This document shows positions 26,508-36,000 of a stretch of 64,000 bases of DNA, in pieces. A program made the translations under genes and the position numbers. The notes under the pieces are model-generated. The model ran no database searches. It had not been told where the DNA came from and saw nothing but the letters and a program-made list of their open reading frames with translations. The DNA is from an uncultured Bacteroidales bacterium. Lineage in GTDB: Bacteria; Bacteroidota; Bacteroidia; Bacteroidales; UBA932. Every line of letters begins with the position of its first letter. Positions within the stretch are counted from its first letter, which is position 1. The stretch covers positions 1-64,000 of the forward strand of contig CALVAJ010000003.1 in assembly GCA_944325505.1 (NCBI GenBank). Direction: 5' to 3'.

Positions 26508-26529
26508 TGCAAATATTCCGATATTTGCA
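26508..26529. promoter_or_regulatory. Palindrome between cmk and the response regulator gene
   Basis: Perfect inverted repeat TGCAAATAT-TCCG-ATATTTGCA, 20 bases before the regulator ATG. Each arm also resembles a -7 element (ATATTTG), so it could serve as an operator, as paired divergent promoters, or both. Confidence 0.5.
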
Positions 26530-26548
26530 GACCGATAAAGTGACAGAT

Positions 26549-27697
26549 ATGAGACTTTTAGTAATAGATGACGAGCGTTCGATACGCAATTCCCTGAAAG
26601 AAATCCTTGCCGATGAAGGGTATGAGGTGGATGTGGCCGAGGACGGTGCCACAGGGTGCGAAATGGCGGAAAAAGAAAAGTATAATGCCATTTTCTGCGA
26701 TATCAAGATGCCGAATATGGACGGGCTGGAGGTGCTCGACAGGCTGAATGAGGAAGGGGTCGACTCTGCCGTGATAATGATATCGGGGCACGGTGATATC
26801 GATACGGCGGTAGAGTGTATCAAGAAAGGGGCTTTCGATTTTATCCAGAAGCCTCTGGACCTTAACAGGATACTCATCACCATCAAGAATGCTACCGATA
26901 AGGTGTCCCTCGTAAAGGAGACCAGGATTCTCAAGAAGAAGGTCTACGGACAGGAGATGATAGGCGAGTCGGAGCCTATCATGAAGGTCAAGGAGATGAT
27001 AGAGAAGGTTGCCCCGACCGATGCGAGGGTACTTATTACCGGAGCCAACGGTTCAGGAAAGGAGCTGGTGGCCAGAAGCCTTCATCAGAAAAGCCACCGC
27101 AGCGCGATGCCCTATATCGAGGTCAACTGTGCCGCCATACCTTCGGAACTTATAGAAAGCGAGCTGTTCGGACATGAAAAAGGCGCTTTCACTTCGGCCA
27201 TAAAGCAGCATAAGGGGAAATTCGAGCAGGCTGACGGAGGTACCCTGTTCCTGGATGAGATAGGGGACATGAGCCTCGCCGCCCAGGCGAAAGTCCTGCG
27301 CGTCCTCCAGGAAAAGAAACTGTCCCGTGTGGGAAGCGACAAGGACATACAGGTGGATGTCCGTGTCCTTGCCGCCACCAACAAGAACCTGAAGGAGGAG
27401 ATAGCCAAAGGCAATTTCAGGGAGGACCTGTACCACCGCCTCAGTGTCATTGTAATCAAGGTCCCTTCATTGGATGAGCGCAAGTCCGACATTCCGCTTC
27501 TCGTGAATTTCTTCATAGACCAGATAACTTCCGAGACAGGGCTTTCCCGCAGGGAAGTCACTCCGGAGGCCATGCAGATGCTTATAGACAAGAGCTGGAC
27601 CGGGAATATCCGTGAGCTCCGCAACGTCGTGGAGCGTCTTCTCATCCTCTCCGGCGACAGGATCACCGCGGATGATGTAAAGAGCTATGTCTATTGA
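26549..27697 (+). CDS. NtrC-type response regulator lacking the DNA-binding domain
   Basis: I chose ATG 26549 (MRLLVIDDERS); the frame extends to a TTG at 26507. The 382-residue protein has a receiver domain (D7, D8, phosphoacceptor D51 in FCDIKMPNMDG, K101) and a sigma-54 activator AAA+ domain (Walker A GANGSGKE at 165-172, Walker B FLDEIGD at 234-240). The sigma-54 contact loop reads GAFTSA (212-217), not GAFTGA. The protein stops at the end of the AAA+ lid (NIRELRNVVERL ... VKSYVY), with no Fis-type helix-turn-helix. Such truncated forms could act on sigma-54 without site-specific DNA binding. No histidine kinase gene is adjacent. Confidence 0.9.
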   Translation: MRLLVIDDERSIRNSLKEILADEGYEVDVAEDGATGCEMAEKEKYNAIFCDIKMPNMDGLEVLDRLNEEGVDSAVIMISGHGDIDTAVECIKKGAFDFIQKPLDLNRILITIKNATDKVSLVKETRILKKKVYGQEMIGESEPIMKVKEMIEKVAPTDARVLITGANGSGKELVARSLHQKSHRSAMPYIEVNCAAIPSELIESELFGHEKGAFTSAIKQHKGKFEQADGGTLFLDEIGDMSLAAQAKVLRVLQEKKLSRVGSDKDIQVDVRVLAATNKNLKEEIAKGNFREDLYHRLSVIVIKVPSLDERKSDIPLLVNFFIDQITSETGLSRREVTPEAMQMLIDKSWTGNIRELRNVVERLLILSGDRITADDVKSYVY

Positions 27698-27715
27698 TGC
27701 TGATTCAACGGGCCC

Positions 27716-28381
27716 ATGGATGCAGCGGAGAAATATATAATCGGGCATTGCACCCGGCAGACAGCCGCCCTGGAGTGGATTGTGAGGCAGACCAATGTCC
27801 GGACCAGCCATGCCAGGATGCTCACGGGCCCTGTCCAGGGCCGTTTCATGACCATGCTGGTGCAGATGTCCGGGGCACGCCGCATCCTCGAGCTGGGCAC
27901 ATTCACCGGATACTCTGCCGTATGCATGGCCATGGGGCTGCCTGCGGACGGGCATCTCGATACACTGGAGGTCAATGACGAGCTGGAAGACCTTATACTC
28001 GAAGGTTTCGGGCGGGCCGGCCTGTCGGACAAGATAACCCTTCATGTAGGTGATGCCAAGGAGACCCTCCGCCGTTTCAGGGAGCAGGCGTCTGCCTCTG
28101 GCGGGAACGGGGAGGCATGGTCCTATGATATGGTCTATATCGATGCCAACAAAAGGGAGTACTGCGAATATTATGACCTTGTCTTCGACATGGTCCGTCC
28201 GGGAGGGTTCATCCTTGCCGACAATGTCCTGTGGGACGGCAAGGTCTTCGAGGACCCCATGCCGCAGGACCGGCAGACCCTCGGCATATCGCGTTTCAAC
28301 GATATGGTCGCCTCCGACCCGCGTGTCGAATCCGTGATACTGCCGCTCAGGGACGGCCTGAACGTAATAAGGAAGAAATGA
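27716..28381 (+). CDS. SAM-dependent O-methyltransferase, family 3 (CCoAOMT-like)
   Basis: A 221-residue class I methyltransferase. The SAM-binding motif is ILELGTFTGYSAVCMA (about 57-72), with an acidic LEVNDEL at the end of strand 2 and the metal-site signature MVYIDANKREY plus DNVLWDGKV that is typical of catechol/caffeoyl-CoA-type O-methyltransferases. The natural acceptor in Bacteroidales is unknown. It follows the response regulator by 18 bases and is probably co-transcribed. Confidence 0.88.
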   Translation: MDAAEKYIIGHCTRQTAALEWIVRQTNVRTSHARMLTGPVQGRFMTMLVQMSGARRILELGTFTGYSAVCMAMGLPADGHLDTLEVNDELEDLILEGFGRAGLSDKITLHVGDAKETLRRFREQASASGGNGEAWSYDMVYIDANKREYCEYYDLVFDMVRPGGFILADNVLWDGKVFEDPMPQDRQTLGISRFNDMVASDPRVESVILPLRDGLNVIRKK

Positions 28382-28385
28382 CGCC

Positions 28386-28413
28386 ATGTCCGGGAAATTT
28401 CCCGGACATTTTT
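28386..28413 (+). terminator. Intrinsic terminator after the methyltransferase gene
   Basis: A 12-bp palindrome ATGTCCGGGAAA / TTTCCCGGACAT followed by a T5 run at 28409-28413. Confidence 0.85.
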
Positions 28414-28579
28414 GATTTTATATGTTTTTTACCTTCCCTCGCGCAGATTGCCGGATTATGTAACCGGCTGTCCGGAAAATCCGTTTCAATTATAAAGGGA
28501 ATTCTGCAGTATGGATAAAAACAGAAATCGTGAAAGCATGGAAATAATTCCGTAATGGGGCTAAATTTATCGCTGGATG

Positions 28580-28611
28580 TTGCATTTTAAAGGATAAATA
28601 TATTACATTTG
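28580..28611 (+). promoter_or_regulatory. Bacteroidota-type promoter of the protease SusCD locus
   Basis: TTG (-33) at 28580-28582, a 21-base spacer, then TACATTTG (28604-28611), a full TAnnTTTG match. Transcription would begin near 28617, which places the first useful ATG at 28655 and argues against the TTG and ATG at 28619-28622. Confidence 0.7.
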
Positions 28612-28654
28612 CTCCACATTGATGGGGATACACATTCTATTTATATCTGTTTAT

Positions 28655-31021
28655 ATGTTAAAAACACTTTTCCGCTCTGCCGGCTTAACTGCATTTTCCG
28701 CTGTGTCCGGGATCCTCGGTGCAGGACTTATGTGGTCATGTACGTCAGAAACCCCGTCTCCTGAATTAGGGGGGGGCAACACATTTATCTACTGTGATGA
28801 GGAAGGCAGCATCGAGTCTGCCGTATATACCGTAGAGGACAAGGTATATACCTTTTACTTTTCTCCGACAAAGGGCCTCGTGACCCTTGATGCCATCCTT
28901 CTTGCCAACGACTATATCAAGGTCGTGACCGGCACCCCTTCTGGGGATATCGACCTGCTTTCCCAGGGGAACAGCCTCCAGTACAAGAATATAGACATTT
29001 CTTCAGAAACTCCGGACAATGTCTCCAGGAGTTCGTTGTCCCTTACTCTGACCTCCACTACTACTGCCGTGATGGATATTGATGTGTCCATGACCAGTGG
29101 GGAAACCCTGCTTGCGCATTTCGACGGGATCTGTGTCAGGGATGCTGAGGATGAGGCTGACGGTGACATCGTCCTTGACAAGCAGATTTTCTTCTATTAT
29201 ATGGGTCCGGCGGAGACAGGGGCCGGGACATCTGACTATTATATGGCCCTGACGAACCTTGAAGGCTGGACCGGATCATTTGCAGGCAACAATTTCACTC
29301 CGCAGGGTGAAGGATATATACTTACCCTGGACTTTTACGGTAAAGCCGGTGAAGACTGGAAAGATTTCCCTACAGGGACCTTCACCGAGAGCGCAGACCG
29401 CAAGGAGCAGACGTATTACAGTGCCCCTAACTACAGCTTTGTCTCCTACTGTGCCGCAGACGGGACAGTTACGGACCTGAAACTCAACGGAGGGCCTGTG
29501 ACTGTCACATATGACAACAACGGATACTATACCGTTACGGCGGAATTCATCGACATGGACGGCAACGACCGGACCATCACATATACCGGGGAGCTCAACA
29601 TCTCCAACGGCACTGTGACTTCCTCCCTGCCGCTTATAGGCGATGATGTGGTGTTCGACGGTGTGCCGACATGGTCTGAAGACAATCCTGAGGGGACAAA
29701 GGGCGGAATGGCGAACGCCGTTTATTCCGGAGACGTGTATGGCGTGGGGGCCGGGCTCCTCGAGGTGACCATGTATGACATCAAGGGCTCCAACAATGAG
29801 CCTTACGGCTATGCGATGAGAGTCGCCCTGTTTACCGAAACATTCAGTGACGACACCAGGGAGATTGTGATACCTGCAGGTATCTATAATATAAGCGAGA
29901 CGCTGGCGCAGGGTACGGCTCTGATCGGGACAGAGGTCGAAGTGCCTATAATGTCTATGATCATGCCGTTCGGCACCTATGTGACATATGATGACCAGAC
30001 CCAGGTCGGCCAGTATTCATTCGCGCAGTCCGGTACTGTCACGGTGACGCATACCGGTGACAAGGTATACCGTTTTGACTTTGACATCGAGTCCACTGAC
30101 GGGCATACTATAACGGGCGCATTCGAAGGACCTATATCTGTCACGGACGAGTCCGGTGATGACGGCAATGACGGTTCCACCAACCTTACCACCAACGTGG
30201 AAATGGACCTGGCTTATCTGCCTGGTGCATCATGCTCTCCTCGTACGCAGATCTATGCCGCCGGCCTGGGCATGATAGATGTCGATGACATAGACAACAC
30301 TGAAATGTTCAACCCAGTGGGAGAGGCGTGCGGTTACCAGGTTATCGATATCGGGGCCGGGACAGGCTATTTCGAGCCGGATGACGATTTCCCTGAGACA
30401 GGGAAGCTCCGTGAAGGAGACATTATCAGGTTCGACCTTCTTGTCGAGCCGGGTACCGAAGACCATATTACCCCTGGGGTATATACTGTCACCGCCAACC
30501 GCTATCCGGCCCAGATGAAACCTGGTGTCTGTGTCCGCGGCTATACCGGTACGGCCGGCACTGACGGTACAAGGTACAGCAGCATCGTCAACATCATCGG
30601 CAACGGGTTCCCGTACGGTCTTGACGAAAGCCTGAAGACATACGATGACAACGGTGATCCTATAACCACCGAGGACGGCGGTAATTTCCAGATCAACGGA
30701 CCTCTCAACAGGGCCACGGTAGATCTTTTCGCCTGCATCTATGAGGGTACGGTGACCATATCCAAGGCTGAAGGAGGTGACAACTGGTACACTTTCTCTG
30801 TCAATGGCAAGGATGTGCTGCAGCACACCATCTCAGGCAGCTGGACAGGCCCGGTATGGCTCAATGGGGATACATCCTCCCCTGTCCTCCCGTCCGGTAC
30901 ACAGAATGCTTCCGCATCTGTCCGGACAGCCGGAAGACCGGCATTCCTGATTGCTGACGTGTATCCTTATGTCGACATAAGGACAGTGTCATTCCCGGTA
31001 AGCCGCCGGTCCTTCAGATAG
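28655..31021 (+). CDS. Large beta-rich surface lipoprotein, unknown function (paralog 1)
   Basis: I do not recognise a named family. The ATG at 28655 gives 788 residues with a lipoprotein signal (lipobox LMWSC, Cys29); a TTG/ATG start at 28619-28622 would lie on the transcription start. The body is Thr/Gly/Asp-rich beta structure with repeated modules, each ending in a G-x-I/F-x-G-x-F/W-x-G-P pattern (for example ITGAFEGPI and ISGSWTGPV). The N-terminal module (SAVYTVED, YTFYFSP, SGETLLAHF) aligns with that of the next gene. It leads the operon with its own promoter, and a surface binding role for the SusC/D substrate is likely but unproven. Confidence 0.75.
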   Translation: MLKTLFRSAGLTAFSAVSGILGAGLMWSCTSETPSPELGGGNTFIYCDEEGSIESAVYTVEDKVYTFYFSPTKGLVTLDAILLANDYIKVVTGTPSGDIDLLSQGNSLQYKNIDISSETPDNVSRSSLSLTLTSTTTAVMDIDVSMTSGETLLAHFDGICVRDAEDEADGDIVLDKQIFFYYMGPAETGAGTSDYYMALTNLEGWTGSFAGNNFTPQGEGYILTLDFYGKAGEDWKDFPTGTFTESADRKEQTYYSAPNYSFVSYCAADGTVTDLKLNGGPVTVTYDNNGYYTVTAEFIDMDGNDRTITYTGELNISNGTVTSSLPLIGDDVVFDGVPTWSEDNPEGTKGGMANAVYSGDVYGVGAGLLEVTMYDIKGSNNEPYGYAMRVALFTETFSDDTREIVIPAGIYNISETLAQGTALIGTEVEVPIMSMIMPFGTYVTYDDQTQVGQYSFAQSGTVTVTHTGDKVYRFDFDIESTDGHTITGAFEGPISVTDESGDDGNDGSTNLTTNVEMDLAYLPGASCSPRTQIYAAGLGMIDVDDIDNTEMFNPVGEACGYQVIDIGAGTGYFEPDDDFPETGKLREGDIIRFDLLVEPGTEDHITPGVYTVTANRYPAQMKPGVCVRGYTGTAGTDGTRYSSIVNIIGNGFPYGLDESLKTYDDNGDPITTEDGGNFQINGPLNRATVDLFACIYEGTVTISKAEGGDNWYTFSVNGKDVLQHTISGSWTGPVWLNGDTSSPVLPSGTQNASASVRTAGRPAFLIADVYPYVDIRTVSFPVSRRSFR

Positions 31022-31055
31022 TTTCACAAATTATTGACATCTAAAAACATATACT

Positions 31056-32936
31056 ATGAAAACATATAGTGTCTCAAGAACATTGGCTATGTTCTGCACG
31101 GCCTTAGCGACAGTTTTCGGACTGGGCTCATGCGAGAAGGGAATAAACGGGGAAGACCCCGGTACTGAACCTCCGGTGGAACTGGAAGACCAGATCCAGT
31201 ATGACGGCGGTGCCCTTGTGGACATAAACTCTGCAATCTATGAGGTGGAGGATACCGACCTCTATACATTCTATCTATCTCCTGCAGCCGGCATTGCCGG
31301 GGTAGGGGACCTGGAGGAGTCCGGTGAAGAATACCTGGCCGTGACTGTCCGTAACCCGGGCGGTACGGTGGATACGGAGAATGACGAGTTCTCCGTATCG
31401 TACAGGGATGTGACCGTAAGGAAGGAGACTATGAATGATGTGGAGAGCATCAGCCTTTCCGCTGACCTGGTGGAACAGACATCGGTACTCAACCTTTATG
31501 TCGAAGTGACACTGAAGTCCGGAAAGACCCTTCTTGCCAGATATAACAGTACCTGCACCGAGGCTGCCCTGGCGGAGCTATCGAACCAGTACGAACTTGA
31601 CGGCACCATAAACACCATAGGCAGTGCCGTTGCCTGGAGGAATATGCCGGAGCAGAGGACTGTATATTATTTCTATTCTGAAAGCGGGGTCACTGAACCG
31701 TCCGGTGACAAAACGCCGGCCTTCACCATAGACCTGTCCGAGAGCCTCCTCGTCTCCGAGGACGGCACTTTCAAGGCGACAGTTGATCTCGCGACGGCCG
31801 ATCCTGCCGATATATCCGTTGCTTGCGGAGACTTTACCACCGGGTCCGGGACGGTGACAGGCACCTTGACCCTGTCAGAGGAAATACGTTCGCAGAGGGA
31901 GTTCCTGGTGGTTTCCCTCGATGCTACAGCAGGCGGCAGGAGGTTGCGTGCGGAATGCTCCCTGGAGTTTTCCTGCGGGTATGATGCTTCCGGCATGTTA
32001 AGCCTCACCCCTGCCGGAGAAGGAGCCGAGCCTGTGAAGACAGCCCTTTCCAGGGTGTTCCTCTACAGTGCCAATGGTTCGAACTCGCTGATGTTCGGGC
32101 CGGCTGATGCGGATACTCCTGAGGCCCTTAAGGATGGTGACTTTGCGGTAAGGTTCGGTTTCCTGGATTCACAGATCGGACAGGAGGTTGTCCCAGGACC
32201 GGGATGCACGTTCTATTTATATGATTATAAGAACTATACCACTACTGAGGCTGACGATGGGGCCGAAGGTACGGTGTATGTCGACAAGGTAGGGGACAAG
32301 ACCTATATGTATGCTTCCGTGACCTTCTCCGACGGGACCTCTATCAATTGCGAATGGTACGGGGTGGCAACGGCCGTGGCTGAAGATACGGACCTTACGC
32401 CGGTAGAGCCGTTTACCCCGAAAATTTCCATTGTCACTCCAGGTGGAGAAGTCAAGATAGACAGTATAATCGAAAGAGTGGAAATGAGACGTACAGGAGG
32501 AAATTATTTCTTCTATTTTGTCCCTGAAAATACAAATCTGGAATATGATATAGATTCTGAATACGCATGGGCAAATGCAAGGATATATGTCCCGAAGCTC
32601 AAAGTTCCTGAATCTTTATGCACCGGAGAAGATGTTGTCCTCGGGCAGCTTCAGAACAACAACTGGGAGTTTAAATATACCCAGGCTGCTGATATATTGA
32701 CTAATGGCCAGTATAATTATGGCGGCGGATATGGAAACAACGCAGAAGATGCGACTGTCAATATCGTCAGGAATGATGACAAGACCTGGAATATAAGATT
32801 TACTATGACTGATATATATTCAAGTCAGTTTTCAGGCGGTGGAACCGGCAACCTTGTTTCAATCGAATGGAGGGGGCCTCTTACGAAATGTTCTTCTTCC
32901 ACGGCGTCCAACGACTATCCTGACACCGATTATTGA
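31056..32936 (+). CDS. Large beta-rich surface lipoprotein, unknown function (paralog 2)
   Basis: A 626-residue lipoprotein (MKTYSVSRTLAMF signal, lipobox LGSC, Cys26). Its N-terminal module is related to the preceding gene (SAIYEVED, YTFYLSP, SGKTLLARY), so the two are diverged tandem duplicates. Beta-strand modules follow, again with terminal IEWRGPL-type motifs. The last 500 bases (about 32430-32936) are visibly more AT-rich and Asn/Tyr-rich than the rest, which suggests a mosaic C terminus. No catalytic motif is visible. Thirty-four bases separate it from paralog 1. Confidence 0.75.
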   Translation: MKTYSVSRTLAMFCTALATVFGLGSCEKGINGEDPGTEPPVELEDQIQYDGGALVDINSAIYEVEDTDLYTFYLSPAAGIAGVGDLEESGEEYLAVTVRNPGGTVDTENDEFSVSYRDVTVRKETMNDVESISLSADLVEQTSVLNLYVEVTLKSGKTLLARYNSTCTEAALAELSNQYELDGTINTIGSAVAWRNMPEQRTVYYFYSESGVTEPSGDKTPAFTIDLSESLLVSEDGTFKATVDLATADPADISVACGDFTTGSGTVTGTLTLSEEIRSQREFLVVSLDATAGGRRLRAECSLEFSCGYDASGMLSLTPAGEGAEPVKTALSRVFLYSANGSNSLMFGPADADTPEALKDGDFAVRFGFLDSQIGQEVVPGPGCTFYLYDYKNYTTTEADDGAEGTVYVDKVGDKTYMYASVTFSDGTSINCEWYGVATAVAEDTDLTPVEPFTPKISIVTPGGEVKIDSIIERVEMRRTGGNYFFYFVPENTNLEYDIDSEYAWANARIYVPKLKVPESLCTGEDVVLGQLQNNNWEFKYTQAADILTNGQYNYGGGYGNNAEDATVNIVRNDDKTWNIRFTMTDIYSSQFSGGGTGNLVSIEWRGPLTKCSSSTASNDYPDTDY

Positions 32937-32977
32937 TATCTTAATGTGAAAGACCGGCTTCCGGTCAATACGAACTG

Positions 32978-33030
32978 ATAACCCTCCCTGATACCGGCTC
33001 GGCTCACGGCCAGCATCGGGAGGGTTATTT
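32978..33030 (+). terminator. Stem-loop between the lipoprotein pair and susC (terminator or attenuator)
   Basis: Perfect 11-bp stem ATAACCCTCCC (32978-32988) / GGGAGGGTTAT (33018-33028), with a partly pairable 29-base interior and a short T-rich tail (TTATTTAG). A smaller hairpin GACCGG-CTT-CCGGTC precedes it at 32952-32966. It may end part of the upstream transcript or attenuate expression of susC. Confidence 0.45.
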
Positions 33031-33063
33031 AGGGCCAGGACTGAAAGCCAACCATGCTTTTGT

Positions 33064-33083
33064 TTTAGTGCAATTTAGTGCAA
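33064..33083 (+). repeat. Two tandem copies of TTTAGTGCAA upstream of susC
   Basis: The 10-mer occurs at 33064-33073 and immediately again at 33074-33083, eleven bases before the susC ATG. Ten-base spacing puts both copies on the same DNA face, as for paired protein sites; it may also be an mRNA leader motif. Confidence 0.6.
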
Positions 33084-33094
33084 ATCAAATATTT

Positions 33095-36000
33095 ATGTTA
33101 AAAAAACTTCTCATTATGCTGTCGGTCACTCTGTGTGCTGGCTTTACGGTTTTCGCGCAGGAGATCGGGGTGACAGGCAGAGTGACTGACCAGTCCGGTC
33201 TGCCTGTGATAGGCGCAGCCATCCAGATAGAAGGAGTGCTGACCGGAGCTACTACCGATCTGGATGGAAAATATTCTATTGAGGTTCCCGCCGACGGGAC
33301 CCTTATCGTCTCCAACATCGGATACAAGCAGCAGCGTATTGCCGTTGACGGGCGCTCTGTGATTGACATTGTCCTTGAAGAGGACTCCCAGCTGATAGAC
33401 GAGGTCATCGTCGTGGCATTCGGTACAGCCAAGAAGGAGGCTTTCACTGGATCTGCTGCCGTGATCAAGTCGGATGACATATCCAAGACCCAGCAGGCCA
33501 ACGTCGCCCAGTCCCTGGCCGGCAAGGTGGCCGGTGTCCAGCTTGTCACCACTTCCGGACAGCCCGGGTCGAGCCCGCAGATACGTATCAGGGGATTCGG
33601 TTCCCTCAATGCCGGCAATGACCCTCTCTGGGTGGTGGACGGCATGCCTTATTCCGGAGACCTGAACAATATAAACCCGAGTGATATAGAGAGCATGACA
33701 GTCCTGAAGGACGCGGCATCCAATGCACTTTATGGTGCCAGGGGCGCCAACGGTGTCGTGATGATCACTACCAAGAAGGCCAAATCAAAGGAGGCTGTCA
33801 TCACCGTGGATGCGAAATGGGGCGTGAACTCGCGTGCCGTCCGCGACTACGAATACATTACCGACCCTGCCCAGTTCTACGAGCTCCATTATTCTGCCCT
33901 CAGGAATTACTATCTGGATTCGGGCATGGGTGTCATGGAGGCGCACAACCTTGCCAACCAGAACCTCACCGGCCCTGCAAATGACGGAGGGCTCGGCTAT
34001 ATGGTATATACGCTTCCGGAAGGCCAGCAGTTCATCGGTATAAACGGGAAGGTGAATCCTGCGGCGACCCTCGGGAGAAGGCTGGTATATGCCGGCGAGG
34101 AATACTATGTACGTCCGGACAACTGGACAGACGCCGCCTACCGCAACTCCCTGCGCCAGGAATACAATGTCAGCATAGGAGGCTCCGGTGACAAGACATC
34201 GGTGTATGCCTCCATCGGCTACCTCAACGACCAGGGGATTGTCTACAATTCGGACATGGAGAGGATCACTGCACGTGCGAAGGTGGACTATGATGCCAAG
34301 AGCTGGCTCAGGATGGGTATAAATGCCACTTACGCACGGTTCAAGTACAACCAGATTTCAGCCGACGGCTCTGCCAGCAGTTCCGGGAACATCTTTGCGT
34401 TCACCTCTACCATGGGGCCTATCTACCCTCTTTATATCAGGGGTGGGGACGGGCAGATCCTCTATACTGAAGACGGGATAAAACGCTATGACTACGGCGA
34501 GAATGCCGGGATGACCAGGGCCCTTTTCACCAACAGCAATGCGATTTCCGACAATCTTCTCAATACCAATGCTTCTGAAGGCAATGCCCTGAACGGTACA
34601 GGATACCTTGACATTACATTCCTCAAGGATTTCAAGTTTACCGTGAACGGTGGCGTCTCCCTGGACGAGACCCGCTCCACTTCTATCATGAACCCTTATT
34701 TCGGCCAGTTCGCCACTGACGAGGGGCTCATATCCAAGGGCCACCAGCGCCAGCTGGAGTTCAACACCCAGCAGATTCTGAACTGGACAAAGCAGATAGA
34801 CAGGCACAATATCAATGTGATGATAGGCCATGAGTACTACAGTGCCGTAACGTCTGTCCTCTCCGCCAGCAAGAGCCATATGCTCACCCAGGACAATGAC
34901 GAACTTGCCGGTGCCATAATCGACACCCAGGGCGCGAACTCCTACCGGTCCGAATATTTCAATGAAGGCTATTTCGCCAGGGTGATGTATGACTGGTCCG
35001 ACAGGTATTTCTTCTCTGCATCGTTCCGCCGCGACGCTTCGTCAAGGTTCCATCCGAGCCACCGCTGGGGAAACTTCTGGTCCGTGGGAGGCGCATGGAT
35101 CATTTCTTCGGAGAATTTCATGGAGGACACCAGGAAATGGCTCGACAACCTCAAGCTGAAGGCTTCATTGGGATCCCAGGGAAATGACAATATCGGTAAT
35201 TTCCGTTATACGGACACATACTCCATCCAGAACGCCAACGGCGAGGTGTCCACCGTGTTCAGCGGCAAGGGGTCCGAGGACATCACATGGGAGACCAACT
35301 CCAATTTCAATGTCGGACTTGAATTCGGCCTGCTGCGCGGCAGGATATACGGAGGCATCGACTATTTCCTCCGTAAGACCACCGACATGCTTCTGTCATT
35401 CCCTGTCGCACCGTCAATGGGATATTCCTCATATTATGCCAATGTCGGAGATATGCGCAACAGCGGTATTGAAGTCGAGCTGAACTTCACGCCGGTAAGT
35501 ACCGAGGACATCCAGTGGGACATTAACCTCAATATGACACACCTGCGCAACAAGATCACGATGCTTCCGGAAGAGCGCCGCACCAGAGAAGTGGAAGGAT
35601 ACCAGGGCTATGTGAGCGGCACGTCCTTCTATGGCGAGGGCCTTCCGATGTATACATTCTATATGAAAAAGTATGCGGGCGTTTCGGATGAGGGGCTGTC
35701 GATGTGGTATATGGACGAGACCGACGGTGAAGGGAACCCTACAGGACGCAGGGTGACCACGACGGAGTACGCCCAGGCGACCGACTATCTCTGCGGCAAC
35801 CCGATCCCTGACCTGTACGGAGGTTTCGGGACGAGCCTCAGCGTCCACGGGTTCGACTTCAGCATATCCTTCACTTACCAGATAGGAGGTCTTGCATACG
35901 ATTCCGGCTATTCTTCGTCGATGTATTCTCCGGCGAACAGGTCCACAGGCATGAACTGGCACAAGGACATCCTGAAGGCATGGAGCCCGGACAACACCTC

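Noticed and set aside
28619..28654. Upstream TTG/ATG start for the first large lipoprotein
   Set aside because: It coincides with the predicted transcription start, and the ATG at 28655 alone gives a normal lipoprotein signal.
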